Part shown: positions 35,108-44,467 of the stretch, one piece after another
Position numbering within the stretch: the first letter of the stretch is position 1
Layout: every line of letters starts with the position of its first letter
Origin: Aurantibacter_A sp039941195
GTDB taxonomy: Bacteria; Bacteroidota; Bacteroidia; Flavobacteriales; Flavobacteriaceae
Direction of reading: 5' to 3'
DNA: 64,000 nucleotides
Assembly: GCF_039941195.1 (NCBI RefSeq)
Contig: NZ_JBDVFA010000085.1
Span: 1-64,000 of the forward strand
Notes under the pieces: generated by a model
Told to the model about the DNA's origin: nothing
The model's input: the letters and a program-made list of their open reading frames with translations, nothing else
The model's database searches: none
Made by a program: the position numbers and the translations under genes

Positions 35108-36151
35108 ATGAATATTTTAATAACAGGAGGAGCAGGTTTTATTGGTTCGCACGTGGTTAGAAGGTTTGTAAACCATTATCCAAAGAATAACATTTTCAAT
35201 TTAGACGCTTTAACATATGCGGGTAATTTGGAAAATTTAAGAGATATTGAAAATGCGCCAAATTATAATTTTTTAAAAGGAGATATTGTTGATGAAAATT
35301 ATATCAATGAAATATTTAGTAAATATAAATTTGATGGTGTTATTCATTTAGCAGCAGAATCGCATGTAGATCGATCAATTACTGATCCCTTAGCTTTCGT
35401 AAAAACCAATGTTTTTGGTACAGTTAACCTTTTGAACGCGGCAAAAGCAACCTGGAAGGATGATTTTTCAGAGAAACGTTTTTACCATGTTAGTACAGAT
35501 GAGGTTTATGGTTCATTAGGTACAGATGGCCTTTTCGTAGAATCAACTGCATACGACCCTAATTCACCTTATTCTGCGTCCAAGGCAAGTTCTGACCATT
35601 TCGTTAGAGCATATGGAGAAACTTACGGTTTACCGTTTGTAATTACGAATTGTTCGAACAATTATGGGCCCAATCATTTTCCAGAAAAGTTAATTCCATT
35701 GTTTATTAATAATATTATTGAAAATCAACCATTACCAGTTTATGGCGATGGCAAATATACACGTGATTGGCTTTTTGTTGAAGATCATGCTAGAGCTATT
35801 GATTTAGTTTTTCATAAAGGCCGAAATCATGAGACATATAATATTGGTGGTTTTAATGAATGGCAAAATATAGATTTAGTCAAGTTGTTGTGTAAGCAAA
35901 TGGACACAAAGTTGGGTAGGAAAAATGGAACATCTGAAAAACTAATAACTTATGTAAAAGATAGGCCTGGACATGATTTACGATATGCTATTGATGCTAC
36001 GAAGATTAATAAAGAATTGGGTTGGGAGCCTTCAGTAACTTTTGAACAAGGACTGGAGAGAACTATTGAATGGTATCTCAAAAATGAAGAATGGTTAAAT
36101 AGTGTTACCTCAGGGTCTTATAAAGAATATTATCAAAAAATGTATAATTAA
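35108..36151 (+). CDS. rfbB: dTDP-glucose 4,6-dehydratase
   Basis: Second step of dTDP-L-rhamnose synthesis. The 347-residue extended SDR has NAD-binding TGGAGFIGSHVV at 6-17, the active-site DE pair in VSTDEVYGS, and YSASKASSDH (YxxxK). It starts 19 bases after the Wzz-like gene. Order rfbB-rfbA-rfbC-rfbD follows. Confidence 0.97.
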   Translation: MNILITGGAGFIGSHVVRRFVNHYPKNNIFNLDALTYAGNLENLRDIENAPNYNFLKGDIVDENYINEIFSKYKFDGVIHLAAESHVDRSITDPLAFVKTNVFGTVNLLNAAKATWKDDFSEKRFYHVSTDEVYGSLGTDGLFVESTAYDPNSPYSASKASSDHFVRAYGETYGLPFVITNCSNNYGPNHFPEKLIPLFINNIIENQPLPVYGDGKYTRDWLFVEDHARAIDLVFHKGRNHETYNIGGFNEWQNIDLVKLLCKQMDTKLGRKNGTSEKLITYVKDRPGHDLRYAIDATKINKELGWEPSVTFEQGLERTIEWYLKNEEWLNSVTSGSYKEYYQKMYN

Positions 36152-36204
36152 TGTAGATATTACCTTGCTATTATTACTGTAGAAGGTAAAGAAAAAATCA
36201 TAAG

Positions 36205-37074
36205 ATGAAGGGAATAATACTTGCAGGGGGTTCTGGTACACGTTTACATCCGTTGACGTTATCAGTAAGTAAGCAATTAATGCCTATTTACGATAAGCCA
36301 ATGATTTACTATCCGTTGTCAACTTTGATGTATGCAGGTATTCAGGAAATATTAATTATATCAACTCCTAAAGACTTGCCATTATTTCGTGATTTGTTGG
36401 GCGATGGAAAAAAGTATGGATGTAAGTTTTCGTATGCCGTGCAAGAAGCGCCAAATGGTTTGGCAGAGGCCTTTATTATAGGAGCTGACTTTATTGGTAA
36501 AGATAAAGTGGCTTTAGTTTTAGGGGATAATATTTTTTATGGATCTGGTCTTGCAAAATTATTACAATCTAATAATGACCCAGATGGAGGAATTATATAT
36601 GCATATCGAGTACACGACCCAGAACGCTATGGAGTGGTTGAGTTTAATCAAGATGGAAAAGCTATAAGTATAGAAGAAAAACCAGTTGAACCGAAATCTA
36701 ATTATGCTGTACCTGGGATTTATTTTTATGACAATGATGTAATTGAAATAGCTAAAACAATTCCTCCAAGTCCTAGAGGTGAGTTAGAAATTACGGATGT
36801 AAATAGGGAATATCTTGAAAGAGGTAAATTAAGTGTAAGCATTTTAGATAGAGGGACAGCTTGGTTAGATACTGGTACATTTCAATCTTTAATGCAGGCT
36901 TCTCAGTTTGTTGAGGTTATTGAAGAGCGACAAGGTCTTAAGATAGGTGCAATAGAAGCTGCAGCTTATGAAATGGGTTTTATTACTAAAGCTGAATTCA
37001 AAGCATTAGCAGAACGGCTAATGAAAAGCGGGTATGGAAAGAATTTATTGGGTATTTTAAACAAACATCAATGA
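36205..37074 (+). CDS. rfbA: Glucose-1-phosphate thymidylyltransferase
   Basis: Makes dTDP-glucose from dTTP and glucose-1-phosphate. The 289-residue protein starts MKGIILAGGSGTRLHPLT, the nucleotidyltransferase signature, followed by VSKQLMPIYDKPMIYYPL and the metal-site LGDNIFYG. Length is standard. It overlaps rfbC by 4 bases (ATGA). Confidence 0.97.
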   Translation: MKGIILAGGSGTRLHPLTLSVSKQLMPIYDKPMIYYPLSTLMYAGIQEILIISTPKDLPLFRDLLGDGKKYGCKFSYAVQEAPNGLAEAFIIGADFIGKDKVALVLGDNIFYGSGLAKLLQSNNDPDGGIIYAYRVHDPERYGVVEFNQDGKAISIEEKPVEPKSNYAVPGIYFYDNDVIEIAKTIPPSPRGELEITDVNREYLERGKLSVSILDRGTAWLDTGTFQSLMQASQFVEVIEERQGLKIGAIEAAAYEMGFITKAEFKALAERLMKSGYGKNLLGILNKHQ

Positions 37075-37616
37075 TTGTAAAAGAAACGAAACTTAGCGGT
37101 TGTTTTGTTATGGAGCCTACAGTTTTTGAAGATGAACGGGGATATTTTCTAGAGTCGTTTAACACACTTCGTTTTAATGATGCTATTGGTGGAAATATTA
37201 ATTTTGTACAAGACAATCAATCGTATTCTTCAAAGGGAGTTATTCGAGCTTTACATTATCAAATTGGTGACCATGCACAAGCAAAACTAGTTCGAGTTTT
37301 AAGTGGAAAAGTGCTGGACATTGCTGTAGACTTACGAAAAAATTCTCCAACTTATAAAGAGCATGTTGCATTTGAATTAAGCGCCGATAATAAAAAACAA
37401 CTTTTTATACCAAAAGGTTTTGCTCATGGTTTTGTAGTCTTAAGCGACACAGCCGAATTCTTCTATAAATGTGATAATTACTATAACAAAGAATCTGAAG
37501 GAGGAATAATATTTAATGATCCAACATTGAACATCGATTGGAAAGTACCTCATCAAGAACTTATTGTTTCTGAAAAAGATTGGGAATTACCAACTTTAGA
37601 CCAAGCTAGGTTATGA
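37071..37616 (+). CDS. rfbC: dTDP-4-dehydrorhamnose 3,5-epimerase
   Basis: Third step of dTDP-L-rhamnose synthesis. The 181-residue cupin has the family motifs VFEDERGYFLESFN, GVIRALHYQ (catalytic His) and LFIPKGFAHGFVVLSD. It overlaps rfbA and rfbD by 4 bases each, so translation of the three is probably coupled. Confidence 0.97.
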   Translation: MIVKETKLSGCFVMEPTVFEDERGYFLESFNTLRFNDAIGGNINFVQDNQSYSSKGVIRALHYQIGDHAQAKLVRVLSGKVLDIAVDLRKNSPTYKEHVAFELSADNKKQLFIPKGFAHGFVVLSDTAEFFYKCDNYYNKESEGGIIFNDPTLNIDWKVPHQELIVSEKDWELPTLDQARL

Positions 37617-38476
37617 AGAATGTATTAATTACAGGAGGTAAAGGTCAATTGGCGAGTTGCATAAAAGACAATATCAATAATGTTAAAAATCATAACTTTC
37701 ATTTTATTGATATTGAAGATTTAGATATCACCAACGAAAATGGAGTCGATGTTTTTTTTGAATTAACCAAACCCGAATGGTGCATAAATTGTGCTGCATA
37801 TACAGCTGTGGATAAGGCTGAAGGAGAAGTTATAAACGCAACCAATGTAAATACAATTGGAGCGAAATATTTGGCTCGTGCGTCTCGAAAAATGGGAACT
37901 AAGTTTATTCAAATCTCAACAGACTTTGTTTTTGATGGTTTAAAAGGGACAATTTGTACTGAAGAAGATGAGCCAAAACCAATTAGTGTTTATGGCGAAA
38001 CAAAGTTAAAAGGCGAAAAAGAAGTAGTTAATGAAGTTGATGAGCATTTTATTCTTAGAACTTCTTGGTTGTATTCCGAATATGGGAATAATTTTTTAAA
38101 GACTTTGTTGAGATTAGGTATGGACCGAGAAATCCTCAATGTTGTCGGGGATCAAATTGGCACACCAACTTATGCTGGTGATTTGGCTCAATTAATTGTG
38201 AAATTAATTCGTGAAAATAGGTCAGAATACGGTTTGTATCATTATAGTAATGAAGGGGTTGCCAGTTGGTATGATTTTGCAGTTGCTATTATAAGCGAAA
38301 GCCATACCGATTGCAAAGTGGTACCGATAAGAACGGAGGCCTATCCTACACCAGCGAAGAGGCCGCCATATAGTGTTATGGATAAATCAAAAATTAAAGA
38401 TACGTTAGACATAGAAATTCCGTATTGGAGAGATAGTTTAAAAAAATGTTTAGGCAATCTAAAAAATAACGATTAG
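37613..38476 (+). CDS. rfbD: dTDP-4-dehydrorhamnose reductase
   Basis: Last step giving dTDP-L-rhamnose. The 287-residue SDR has ITGGKGQLASCI (the NAD(P) site), CAAYTAVDKAE, QISTDFVFDG and YGETKLKGE (YxxxK), then the C-terminal RPPYSVMDKSKI. It overlaps rfbC by 4 bases and is followed by asnB after 5 bases. Confidence 0.96.
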   Translation: MKNVLITGGKGQLASCIKDNINNVKNHNFHFIDIEDLDITNENGVDVFFELTKPEWCINCAAYTAVDKAEGEVINATNVNTIGAKYLARASRKMGTKFIQISTDFVFDGLKGTICTEEDEPKPISVYGETKLKGEKEVVNEVDEHFILRTSWLYSEYGNNFLKTLLRLGMDREILNVVGDQIGTPTYAGDLAQLIVKLIRENRSEYGLYHYSNEGVASWYDFAVAIISESHTDCKVVPIRTEAYPTPAKRPPYSVMDKSKIKDTLDIEIPYWRDSLKKCLGNLKNND

Positions 38477-38481
38477 TATTT

Positions 38482-40299
38482 ATGTGTGGAATTGCAGGTA
38501 TTTTTGGCAAAGATTCAGTAAATCGACTTAAAGATAGAATCATTAAAATGAACGATTCCATTGTTCATCGAGGTCCTGACTCAGGGGCATTTTATACTTT
38601 TAAGGATAATTTGGCTTTAGGCCATAGACGGTTAAGTATTATTGATTTGCGAGAAATTGCAAATCAACCAATGCACTCCAACAATAAGGAGTGGCATATT
38701 GTTTTTAATGGGGAAATTTACAATTTTCAGGAAATTTCAAAACAGCTGAATTATGATTTTAATAGCGATTCGGATACTGAAGTAATTCTCGCAGCAGTTC
38801 AGCAAAAAGGTATTGATTGGTTTTTGAATCAGGCTAACGGAATGTTTGCTATTGCCTTGTTTAATTCAACTACAAAAGAATTAATACTTGCGAGAGACCG
38901 AATGGGTATTAAACCACTATATTATTTTAATGACGGGGAACAACTTGTCTTTTCTTCAGAAATAAAGGCAATTTTAGCAAGTGGTTTAGTTCCAGCGGGT
39001 TTCAACGAAGCTGCGGTTGATGAATACCTAGCAAACAGATATGTAAGGGCACCTTACTCTTTTTTTAAAGGTATCTACCAAGTGCTTCCTGGCAGTTATT
39101 TAAAAATTGACGAAGATTTTTATTTAGGAGAACATAACTATTGGAGTCTGCCAACATCATTTAATAAAGTTACTGGATATTCGGAGAATGAAATTGAAGC
39201 AAAGTTTGAGAATGAGCTTAAAAAAGCAATTGAATATCGATTAATAGCAGATGTTCCGCTAGGAACGTATTTAAGTGGGGGTGTAGATTCAAGTCTTATT
39301 ACGGCGATAACTGCCGAAGCCAAGAAAGACAAAGTAAACACTTATACGATAGGATTTCCTGAGCTTAATGAGTTTGAATACGCAAGAGTAATTGCAGATA
39401 AATATAACACCAAGCATCATGAAATTATCATGAATAAGGAGGATTATATTCAAAACTGGGAACGACTTATATCATACAAAGATTCACCTTTAGGAGTGCC
39501 AAATGAAATTCCATTAGCAATAATGTCATCCAAGTTAAAAGAAAAAATTACTGTAGTACTTTCAGGTGAGGGTGCAGATGAATTAATGGGAGGTTATGGA
39601 CGAATTTTTAGAGCTCCCTATGATTATGAAAATAGTAGTTCTGATAAGAGCTTCTACGATTATTTGATAGACAAATATGAGTATGTATCTAGGGAAATGA
39701 GAGATGCTTTGATTGTAACCCCAAAAATATATAGAAAAGAGTTCGATGATAAGCTAAATACTCTATTTGATAAGGGTAGTAATGAAGAGAATGTTTTTCG
39801 TTTCTTTCACACTTATCATGTTAAAGGTCTATTGCAACGCGTTGACATGACAACAATGCAAACTTCGGTGGAAGCGCGGGTACCTTTTTTAGATCACAAT
39901 CTTATAGAGTTTAGTTATAATGAGATACCATATGATTTAAAATTGAAATGGGTAGATGAAAAATCTGAAAATGAAGCAAGACATAAAAGCGCTAGTGAAT
40001 ACAGTGAGACCTTAGATATACCAAAGTATTTACTTCGAAAAGTATCGTACAATTACTTACCAAAGGAGATTATAGAACGCAAAAAAGTAGGCTTTCCGGT
40101 CCCTTTAACCGAGTGGTTCGAGAATTTAGAAGAAATGGCACGTAACTTATTGACTGAGTGTTCATGGTTAAAACAAGGCGTGTTGGAACAATTAATAGAA
40201 AAAAGTAAAACGGAATCAAGAGCAGGTCAAGTACTATGGATGTTTCTTAATATTGAATTATTTAAGAAGCAATATTTTAATAAGGATTGGCAATGGTAA
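38482..40299 (+). CDS. asnB: Glutamine-hydrolysing asparagine synthase-like amidotransferase
   Basis: The 605-residue protein starts MCGIAGIFG, with Cys2 as the glutaminase nucleophile. The synthetase domain carries the PP-loop SGGVDSS at 265-271. Both domains look complete. In polysaccharide loci such enzymes often amidate a sugar carboxyl group rather than make free asparagine. The position between rfbD and tagD favours that, but the sequence alone does not decide it. Confidence 0.92.
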   Translation: MCGIAGIFGKDSVNRLKDRIIKMNDSIVHRGPDSGAFYTFKDNLALGHRRLSIIDLREIANQPMHSNNKEWHIVFNGEIYNFQEISKQLNYDFNSDSDTEVILAAVQQKGIDWFLNQANGMFAIALFNSTTKELILARDRMGIKPLYYFNDGEQLVFSSEIKAILASGLVPAGFNEAAVDEYLANRYVRAPYSFFKGIYQVLPGSYLKIDEDFYLGEHNYWSLPTSFNKVTGYSENEIEAKFENELKKAIEYRLIADVPLGTYLSGGVDSSLITAITAEAKKDKVNTYTIGFPELNEFEYARVIADKYNTKHHEIIMNKEDYIQNWERLISYKDSPLGVPNEIPLAIMSSKLKEKITVVLSGEGADELMGGYGRIFRAPYDYENSSSDKSFYDYLIDKYEYVSREMRDALIVTPKIYRKEFDDKLNTLFDKGSNEENVFRFFHTYHVKGLLQRVDMTTMQTSVEARVPFLDHNLIEFSYNEIPYDLKLKWVDEKSENEARHKSASEYSETLDIPKYLLRKVSYNYLPKEIIERKKVGFPVPLTEWFENLEEMARNLLTECSWLKQGVLEQLIEKSKTESRAGQVLWMFLNIELFKKQYFNKDWQW

Positions 40300-40314
40300 A
40301 TAAAAATATATAAA

Positions 40315-40752
40315 ATGTATAAAAGAGGAGATGAAAAGTCCGTAATTGGGTATACTTCGGGTGTATATGATTTATTTCATATTGGTCATTTAAATTTAAT
40401 AAAGAATGCTAAAGGACTTTGCGATAAGCTTATTGTAGGGGTAACAAGTGATGAACTGGTTTCTTATAAAAACAAAAAAGCAGTTATACCACATTTAGAG
40501 CGTATGGAAATAGTACGCAATATTCGACAGGTAGATTCAGTAGTGCCTCAAAATGACATGGACAAGTTTAAAATGTGGCAGCGATTGAAGTTTGATATAA
40601 TGTTTGTTGGTGATGATTGGTTTGAAACTGATAAATGGCAAGAGCTGGATGAAAAATTTAAAGAAGTAGGTGTTAAGATTATCTATTTTCCATATACTAA
40701 AGGAACATCTTCTACTTTAATAAATGAGACTTTAAAGAGGTTAAGAGAATAA
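40315..40752 (+). CDS. tagD: Glycerol-3-phosphate cytidylyltransferase-like protein
   Basis: The 145-residue cytidylyltransferase carries GVYDLFHIGHLNLI (HxGH at 22-25) and, near the C-terminus, TKGTSSTLI in place of the canonical RTxGISTT loop. FVGDDWFET is the family's product/substrate motif. It is expected to make CDP-glycerol from CTP and glycerol-3-phosphate; related enzymes use other polyol or sugar phosphates. A CDP-glycerol glycerophosphotransferase-like gene at 43232 gives a partner for the product. Confidence 0.85.
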   Translation: MYKRGDEKSVIGYTSGVYDLFHIGHLNLIKNAKGLCDKLIVGVTSDELVSYKNKKAVIPHLERMEIVRNIRQVDSVVPQNDMDKFKMWQRLKFDIMFVGDDWFETDKWQELDEKFKEVGVKIIYFPYTKGTSSTLINETLKRLRE

Positions 40753-40774
40753 TTGAAAGCCAAATTAACACTAC

Positions 40775-41905
40775 ATGAAAATTAAAAATCTTATAGTATT
40801 TGGCACTAGGCCAGAAGCCATTAAAATGGCGCCATTGGTTAAAGAATTTAACAAGAATTCTGATATTTTTGAAACTAAAGTATGCATTACCGCTCAGCAT
40901 AGAGAAATGTTGGATCAAGTACTGGAATTTTTTGAAATTTCACCACATTTTGATATGGATTTAATGAAGCAAAACCAAAACTTGTATTCATTAACCTCTG
41001 ATATTATTATCGGTTTAAAACCTATTTTAGAAGATTTTAGACCTCATTATGTTTTTGTTCATGGAGATACCACAACTACAATGGCAGCCGGGATTGCAGC
41101 ATTCTATTCTGGTTCGAAAGTGTGTCATATAGAAGCAGGGCTAAGAACATTTAACAATAGATCTCCATTTCCTGAAGAAATGAATAGATCAATAACCGGT
41201 CGAATAGCTGATTTTCATTTTGCACCAACAGATACAGCTAAAGAAAATCTTTTGAATGAAAATATTGCTTCTAATACTATTGAAGTAACAGGAAATACAG
41301 TAATTGATGCTTTAGAGTTAAGTGTTAAAAGAGTTACAGAATCAAGCTACACCGACAAAGAAATAGAGGAATTAAATAAATTATGGAATCCATCAAAGAA
41401 ATTGCTTCTTGTTACAGGGCACCGTAGGGAGAATCATGGTCAAGGTTTTATAAATATTTGCAATGCACTTGCGCAATTGGCAAAAGAGAACGATAATGTT
41501 CAAATTATATATCCAGTTCATTTAAATCCTAATGTTCAAAAACCAGTTTACCAAATATTAGATGGTATTGACAGTATTAGCCTTATCAATCCTTTGTCAT
41601 ATCCAGGATTTGTATGGCTAATGAATAGGGCATATTTAATTATTACAGATAGTGGGGGTGTTCAGGAAGAAGCACCTAGTTTAGGGAAGCCAGTACTGGT
41701 AATGCGTGATACTACGGAAAGACCAGAGGCAGTAGATGCAGGTACTGTAATTTTAACCGGAACTAATACTGAGGTAATAGTGGATGAGGCCAATAAATTG
41801 ATAAATAATGATAATGCTTACCAGCAAATGAGCCAAAGGCATAATCCATATGGTGATGGAAAAGCATGTTATCGTATTATAGAGTTTCTTAAAAATCAAA
41901 TTTAA
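40775..41905 (+). CDS. wecB: UDP-N-acetylglucosamine 2-epimerase (non-hydrolysing)
   Basis: Interconverts UDP-GlcNAc and UDP-ManNAc. The 376-residue protein starts KNLIVFGTRPEAIKMAPL and has HGDTTTTMAA, HIEAGLRT, VTGHRRENHG and ITDSGGVQEEAPSLGKPVLVMR, all signatures of the WecB/MnaA family. No UDP-ManNAc dehydrogenase (wecC) is nearby, so ManNAc itself, not ManNAcA, is the likely product. Confidence 0.96.
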   Translation: MKIKNLIVFGTRPEAIKMAPLVKEFNKNSDIFETKVCITAQHREMLDQVLEFFEISPHFDMDLMKQNQNLYSLTSDIIIGLKPILEDFRPHYVFVHGDTTTTMAAGIAAFYSGSKVCHIEAGLRTFNNRSPFPEEMNRSITGRIADFHFAPTDTAKENLLNENIASNTIEVTGNTVIDALELSVKRVTESSYTDKEIEELNKLWNPSKKLLLVTGHRRENHGQGFINICNALAQLAKENDNVQIIYPVHLNPNVQKPVYQILDGIDSISLINPLSYPGFVWLMNRAYLIITDSGGVQEEAPSLGKPVLVMRDTTERPEAVDAGTVILTGTNTEVIVDEANKLINNDNAYQQMSQRHNPYGDGKACYRIIEFLKNQI

Positions 41906-41920
41906 TTTTGAAGAATAATA

Positions 41921-43192
41921 TTGATAGACACTAGCGGCAAATACCAAAGGCTCTTCAAGAACCAACTATTTAAAAATTTTGTATCGCTTTTCTCTTTACA
42001 AGGTGTAAACTTGTTTTTGCCTTTTCTTACCCTTCCATATTTAGGTAGAGTTCTTGGTGCTGAAAAGTACGGAGTGGTACTTATGGTCTATGCAGTTATG
42101 CAATATCTCTTTGTTTTGTGCGATTATGGGTTTAACTTATCAGCAACTAAAGACATTTCAATTTTTCGGGATGATAAACAAAAGATTAATAGGATTTTTA
42201 GTAATATATATTCTATAAAACTAGTATTGGCAATACTTGCTTTTATCGTGCTATACGTTTGTTTATTGACCATTTCAGAATTAGGAGAACATAAATTACC
42301 ATATTTGTTGGGGTTTGGGATAGTAATTGGGCAAGTTTTAAATCCAATTTGGTTGTTTCAAGGCATGGAAAATATGAAATACATGACTCGTGTTAATGTA
42401 ATTGCGAAGGGTCTATTTACAGCCTTGATATTTGTTTTTATTACGGTAGAAGCAGATTATTATAAAGTACCTATGTTATATTCCATAGGTTTTATTATTG
42501 GTGGAATATTTTCAATGTATTATGCTTTTAAGCATTTTAGAATAAAATGGGTTAAGCCAGATTTACCAGAAGTCAAAAGACTTATTTCGAATAGTACCCA
42601 ATACTTTTTTTCACGTTCAGCTGCCGCATTATACACTTCTAGTAATACATTTGTCGCGGGTATTGCTTTGGGCAACTATTTTGCTGGAATATTTGGTGCT
42701 GCGGAAAAGTTATTTATGGCTATGGTGGCAGTATATGCTCCATTGGGTGATGCATTATATCCCTATATGGCAAAAAATAGAAACTTAAAACTTTTTAAAA
42801 AAATACTGTTTTATGTTATTGTGGCAAACACAATTATTGTTGCATTGGCATATATATTTAGTGACTTTTTAGTGGCTTTGGTATTTGGTCCCGATTTTGA
42901 ATTAAGTGCAAATGTGTTGCGATTATTTTGTTTTTTAGCTTTAATTTTTGTGCCTACAGTTATGATTGGCTACCCCTATTTAGGAGCACTAGGTAAGGAA
43001 AAATATGCTAATTACAGCGTTGTTTTTGCTTCACTTTTACATGTGTTATTGTTAATAGTTTTCTTTAAATATTTAACGATGAATAGAATTGTTTTTTTAT
43101 TGATAATTACGCAAACGATAGTTTTTTCAATACGTCTATTAGGTTCAATTAAATTGAGAAAAGAGATTAAACAAGAGAAAGGTCAGATTTAG
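41921..43192 (+). CDS. wzx: Wzx-type polysaccharide flippase
   Basis: The 423-residue protein has about 12 hydrophobic segments and the Polysacc_synt start SLQGVNLFLPFLTLPYLGRVLGAEKYGVV. Its role would be to move undecaprenyl-linked repeat units across the inner membrane. The frame opens with TTG at 41921; no ATG occurs before the first membrane segment. Its presence, with no ABC-2 exporter in the locus, points to a Wzx/Wzy pathway. Confidence 0.9.
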   Translation: MIDTSGKYQRLFKNQLFKNFVSLFSLQGVNLFLPFLTLPYLGRVLGAEKYGVVLMVYAVMQYLFVLCDYGFNLSATKDISIFRDDKQKINRIFSNIYSIKLVLAILAFIVLYVCLLTISELGEHKLPYLLGFGIVIGQVLNPIWLFQGMENMKYMTRVNVIAKGLFTALIFVFITVEADYYKVPMLYSIGFIIGGIFSMYYAFKHFRIKWVKPDLPEVKRLISNSTQYFFSRSAAALYTSSNTFVAGIALGNYFAGIFGAAEKLFMAMVAVYAPLGDALYPYMAKNRNLKLFKKILFYVIVANTIIVALAYIFSDFLVALVFGPDFELSANVLRLFCFLALIFVPTVMIGYPYLGALGKEKYANYSVVFASLLHVLLLIVFFKYLTMNRIVFLLIITQTIVFSIRLLGSIKLRKEIKQEKGQI

Positions 43193-43231
43193 TTATTTTC
43201 GTGTTATAACGAAAGGTGTTGAAAATTTGCA

Positions 43232-44377
43232 ATGAAAAGATTCCTGTTTTTTTTGATTGAAAAGATATTCTTTTCTATTATTTGTGCTATTGTTCCTGTA
43301 CGCAAAAATCTGATATTGTTTGGTTCAGGATTTAATAAATTTAGTGATAACCCCAAGTTTCTATTCTTTCATTTTCAAAAAAAACACTTGTATACCTCAA
43401 TATGGATTTCTTCTAATCGGTCCGAAGTTAAAGAAATGAGAAAATGCGGGTTTAAGTGTGTTTACAAATGGAGTTTTCAGGCTTTATGGGTTGTAGTTAG
43501 AGCATCTAAATGGATTATCTCTCATAAAGGAGCAGATGTATTTCCATTTACACCTAAACGAACTGTTATTATTAATCTTTGGCATGGAACTCCTATCAAA
43601 AAAATTGGATACGATTCCTTAAAAGAGCGCGAATGGATTGATAATATATTGAAGTCTGGCAGAAAGTTGCCATACGAAAGGTGGAATTATTTTATTACAG
43701 CTTCAGAGAACGCAAATTTTATATTCAAGGGAGCAATGCATTTAAACGATTCAAAGCTCAAAGCACTAGGACAACCTAGAAATCAATTTATTTATGATAC
43801 TTATGCTGATAAAGAACTAACTGATAAGTTAAAAAATAGAGCACACTTTTTAAAGAATTTTGAAGACAGGAAGTTAATCTTATATACGCCTACATTTCGA
43901 AATAATATGCAAAGCACAAATCATATTAAGGATTCGCTGGTGAGTTTAAATAGTATGTTTCAAGAAAAACAAGAACATATTTTGTTGTTCAAACCACATC
44001 CGTTAGATAAAGCAATCTTTGATTCAGGATTTTTTGAGCAGTTGCAAAACGTTATTAATGTGTCCTCGGAAGATACTCAAGAGTTACTTTGTATAAGTGA
44101 CGTTTTAATAACTGATTATTCATCTATTTTATTCGATTTTATGATAACTAAGAAACCTATAATTGCATATGTTTTTGACTATTCGGCATATGTCAAAGCA
44201 TCAGGCGGCTTATATTTTTCGTTCGATGAAATAGGGATTACTATTGCACATAACAAAGATGAATTAATAGGGTATTTACTAAATATAGATTCGTTGACTA
44301 ATACGTATAATTCTAATGGTTTTAATACACCTAATAGTAGCGAGAAAATTTCATCGTTTATAGCAGGTCTCGATTAG
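43232..44377 (+). CDS. CDP-glycerol glycerophosphotransferase-like enzyme (TagB/TagF family)
   Basis: The 381-residue protein matches the family that transfers glycerol phosphate from CDP-glycerol. It has IINLWHGTPIKKIGYDS at about 114-130, YTPTFRNNM, LLFKPHPLDK at about 252-261 and DVLITDYSSILFDF at about 290-303. The first 20 residues are hydrophobic (FLFFLIEKIFFSIICAIVPV), which suggests membrane attachment. With the tagD-like gene 2.5 kb upstream it can supply a glycerol-phosphate substituent or backbone. Other CDP-polyols (ribitol) are possible donors. Confidence 0.85.
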   Translation: MKRFLFFLIEKIFFSIICAIVPVRKNLILFGSGFNKFSDNPKFLFFHFQKKHLYTSIWISSNRSEVKEMRKCGFKCVYKWSFQALWVVVRASKWIISHKGADVFPFTPKRTVIINLWHGTPIKKIGYDSLKEREWIDNILKSGRKLPYERWNYFITASENANFIFKGAMHLNDSKLKALGQPRNQFIYDTYADKELTDKLKNRAHFLKNFEDRKLILYTPTFRNNMQSTNHIKDSLVSLNSMFQEKQEHILLFKPHPLDKAIFDSGFFEQLQNVINVSSEDTQELLCISDVLITDYSSILFDFMITKKPIIAYVFDYSAYVKASGGLYFSFDEIGITIAHNKDELIGYLLNIDSLTNTYNSNGFNTPNSSEKISSFIAGLD

Positions 44378-44430
44378 AATTTTTAAAGTAGTTGGCGCTT
44401 ACCTAAGTTTTTATGAGAACTAAAAAACAG

Positions 44431-44438
44431 TACCTTTG
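44431..44438 (+). promoter_or_regulatory. Bacteroidota -7 element upstream of the isochorismatase-like gene
   Basis: TACCTTTG lies 29 bases before the ATG at 44468, in the 90-base gap after the glycerophosphotransferase gene. It suggests an internal promoter; no clear -33 element. Confidence 0.45.
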
Positions 44439-44467
44439 AAAGTGGGCTTAGATATTCAGAAATTATA

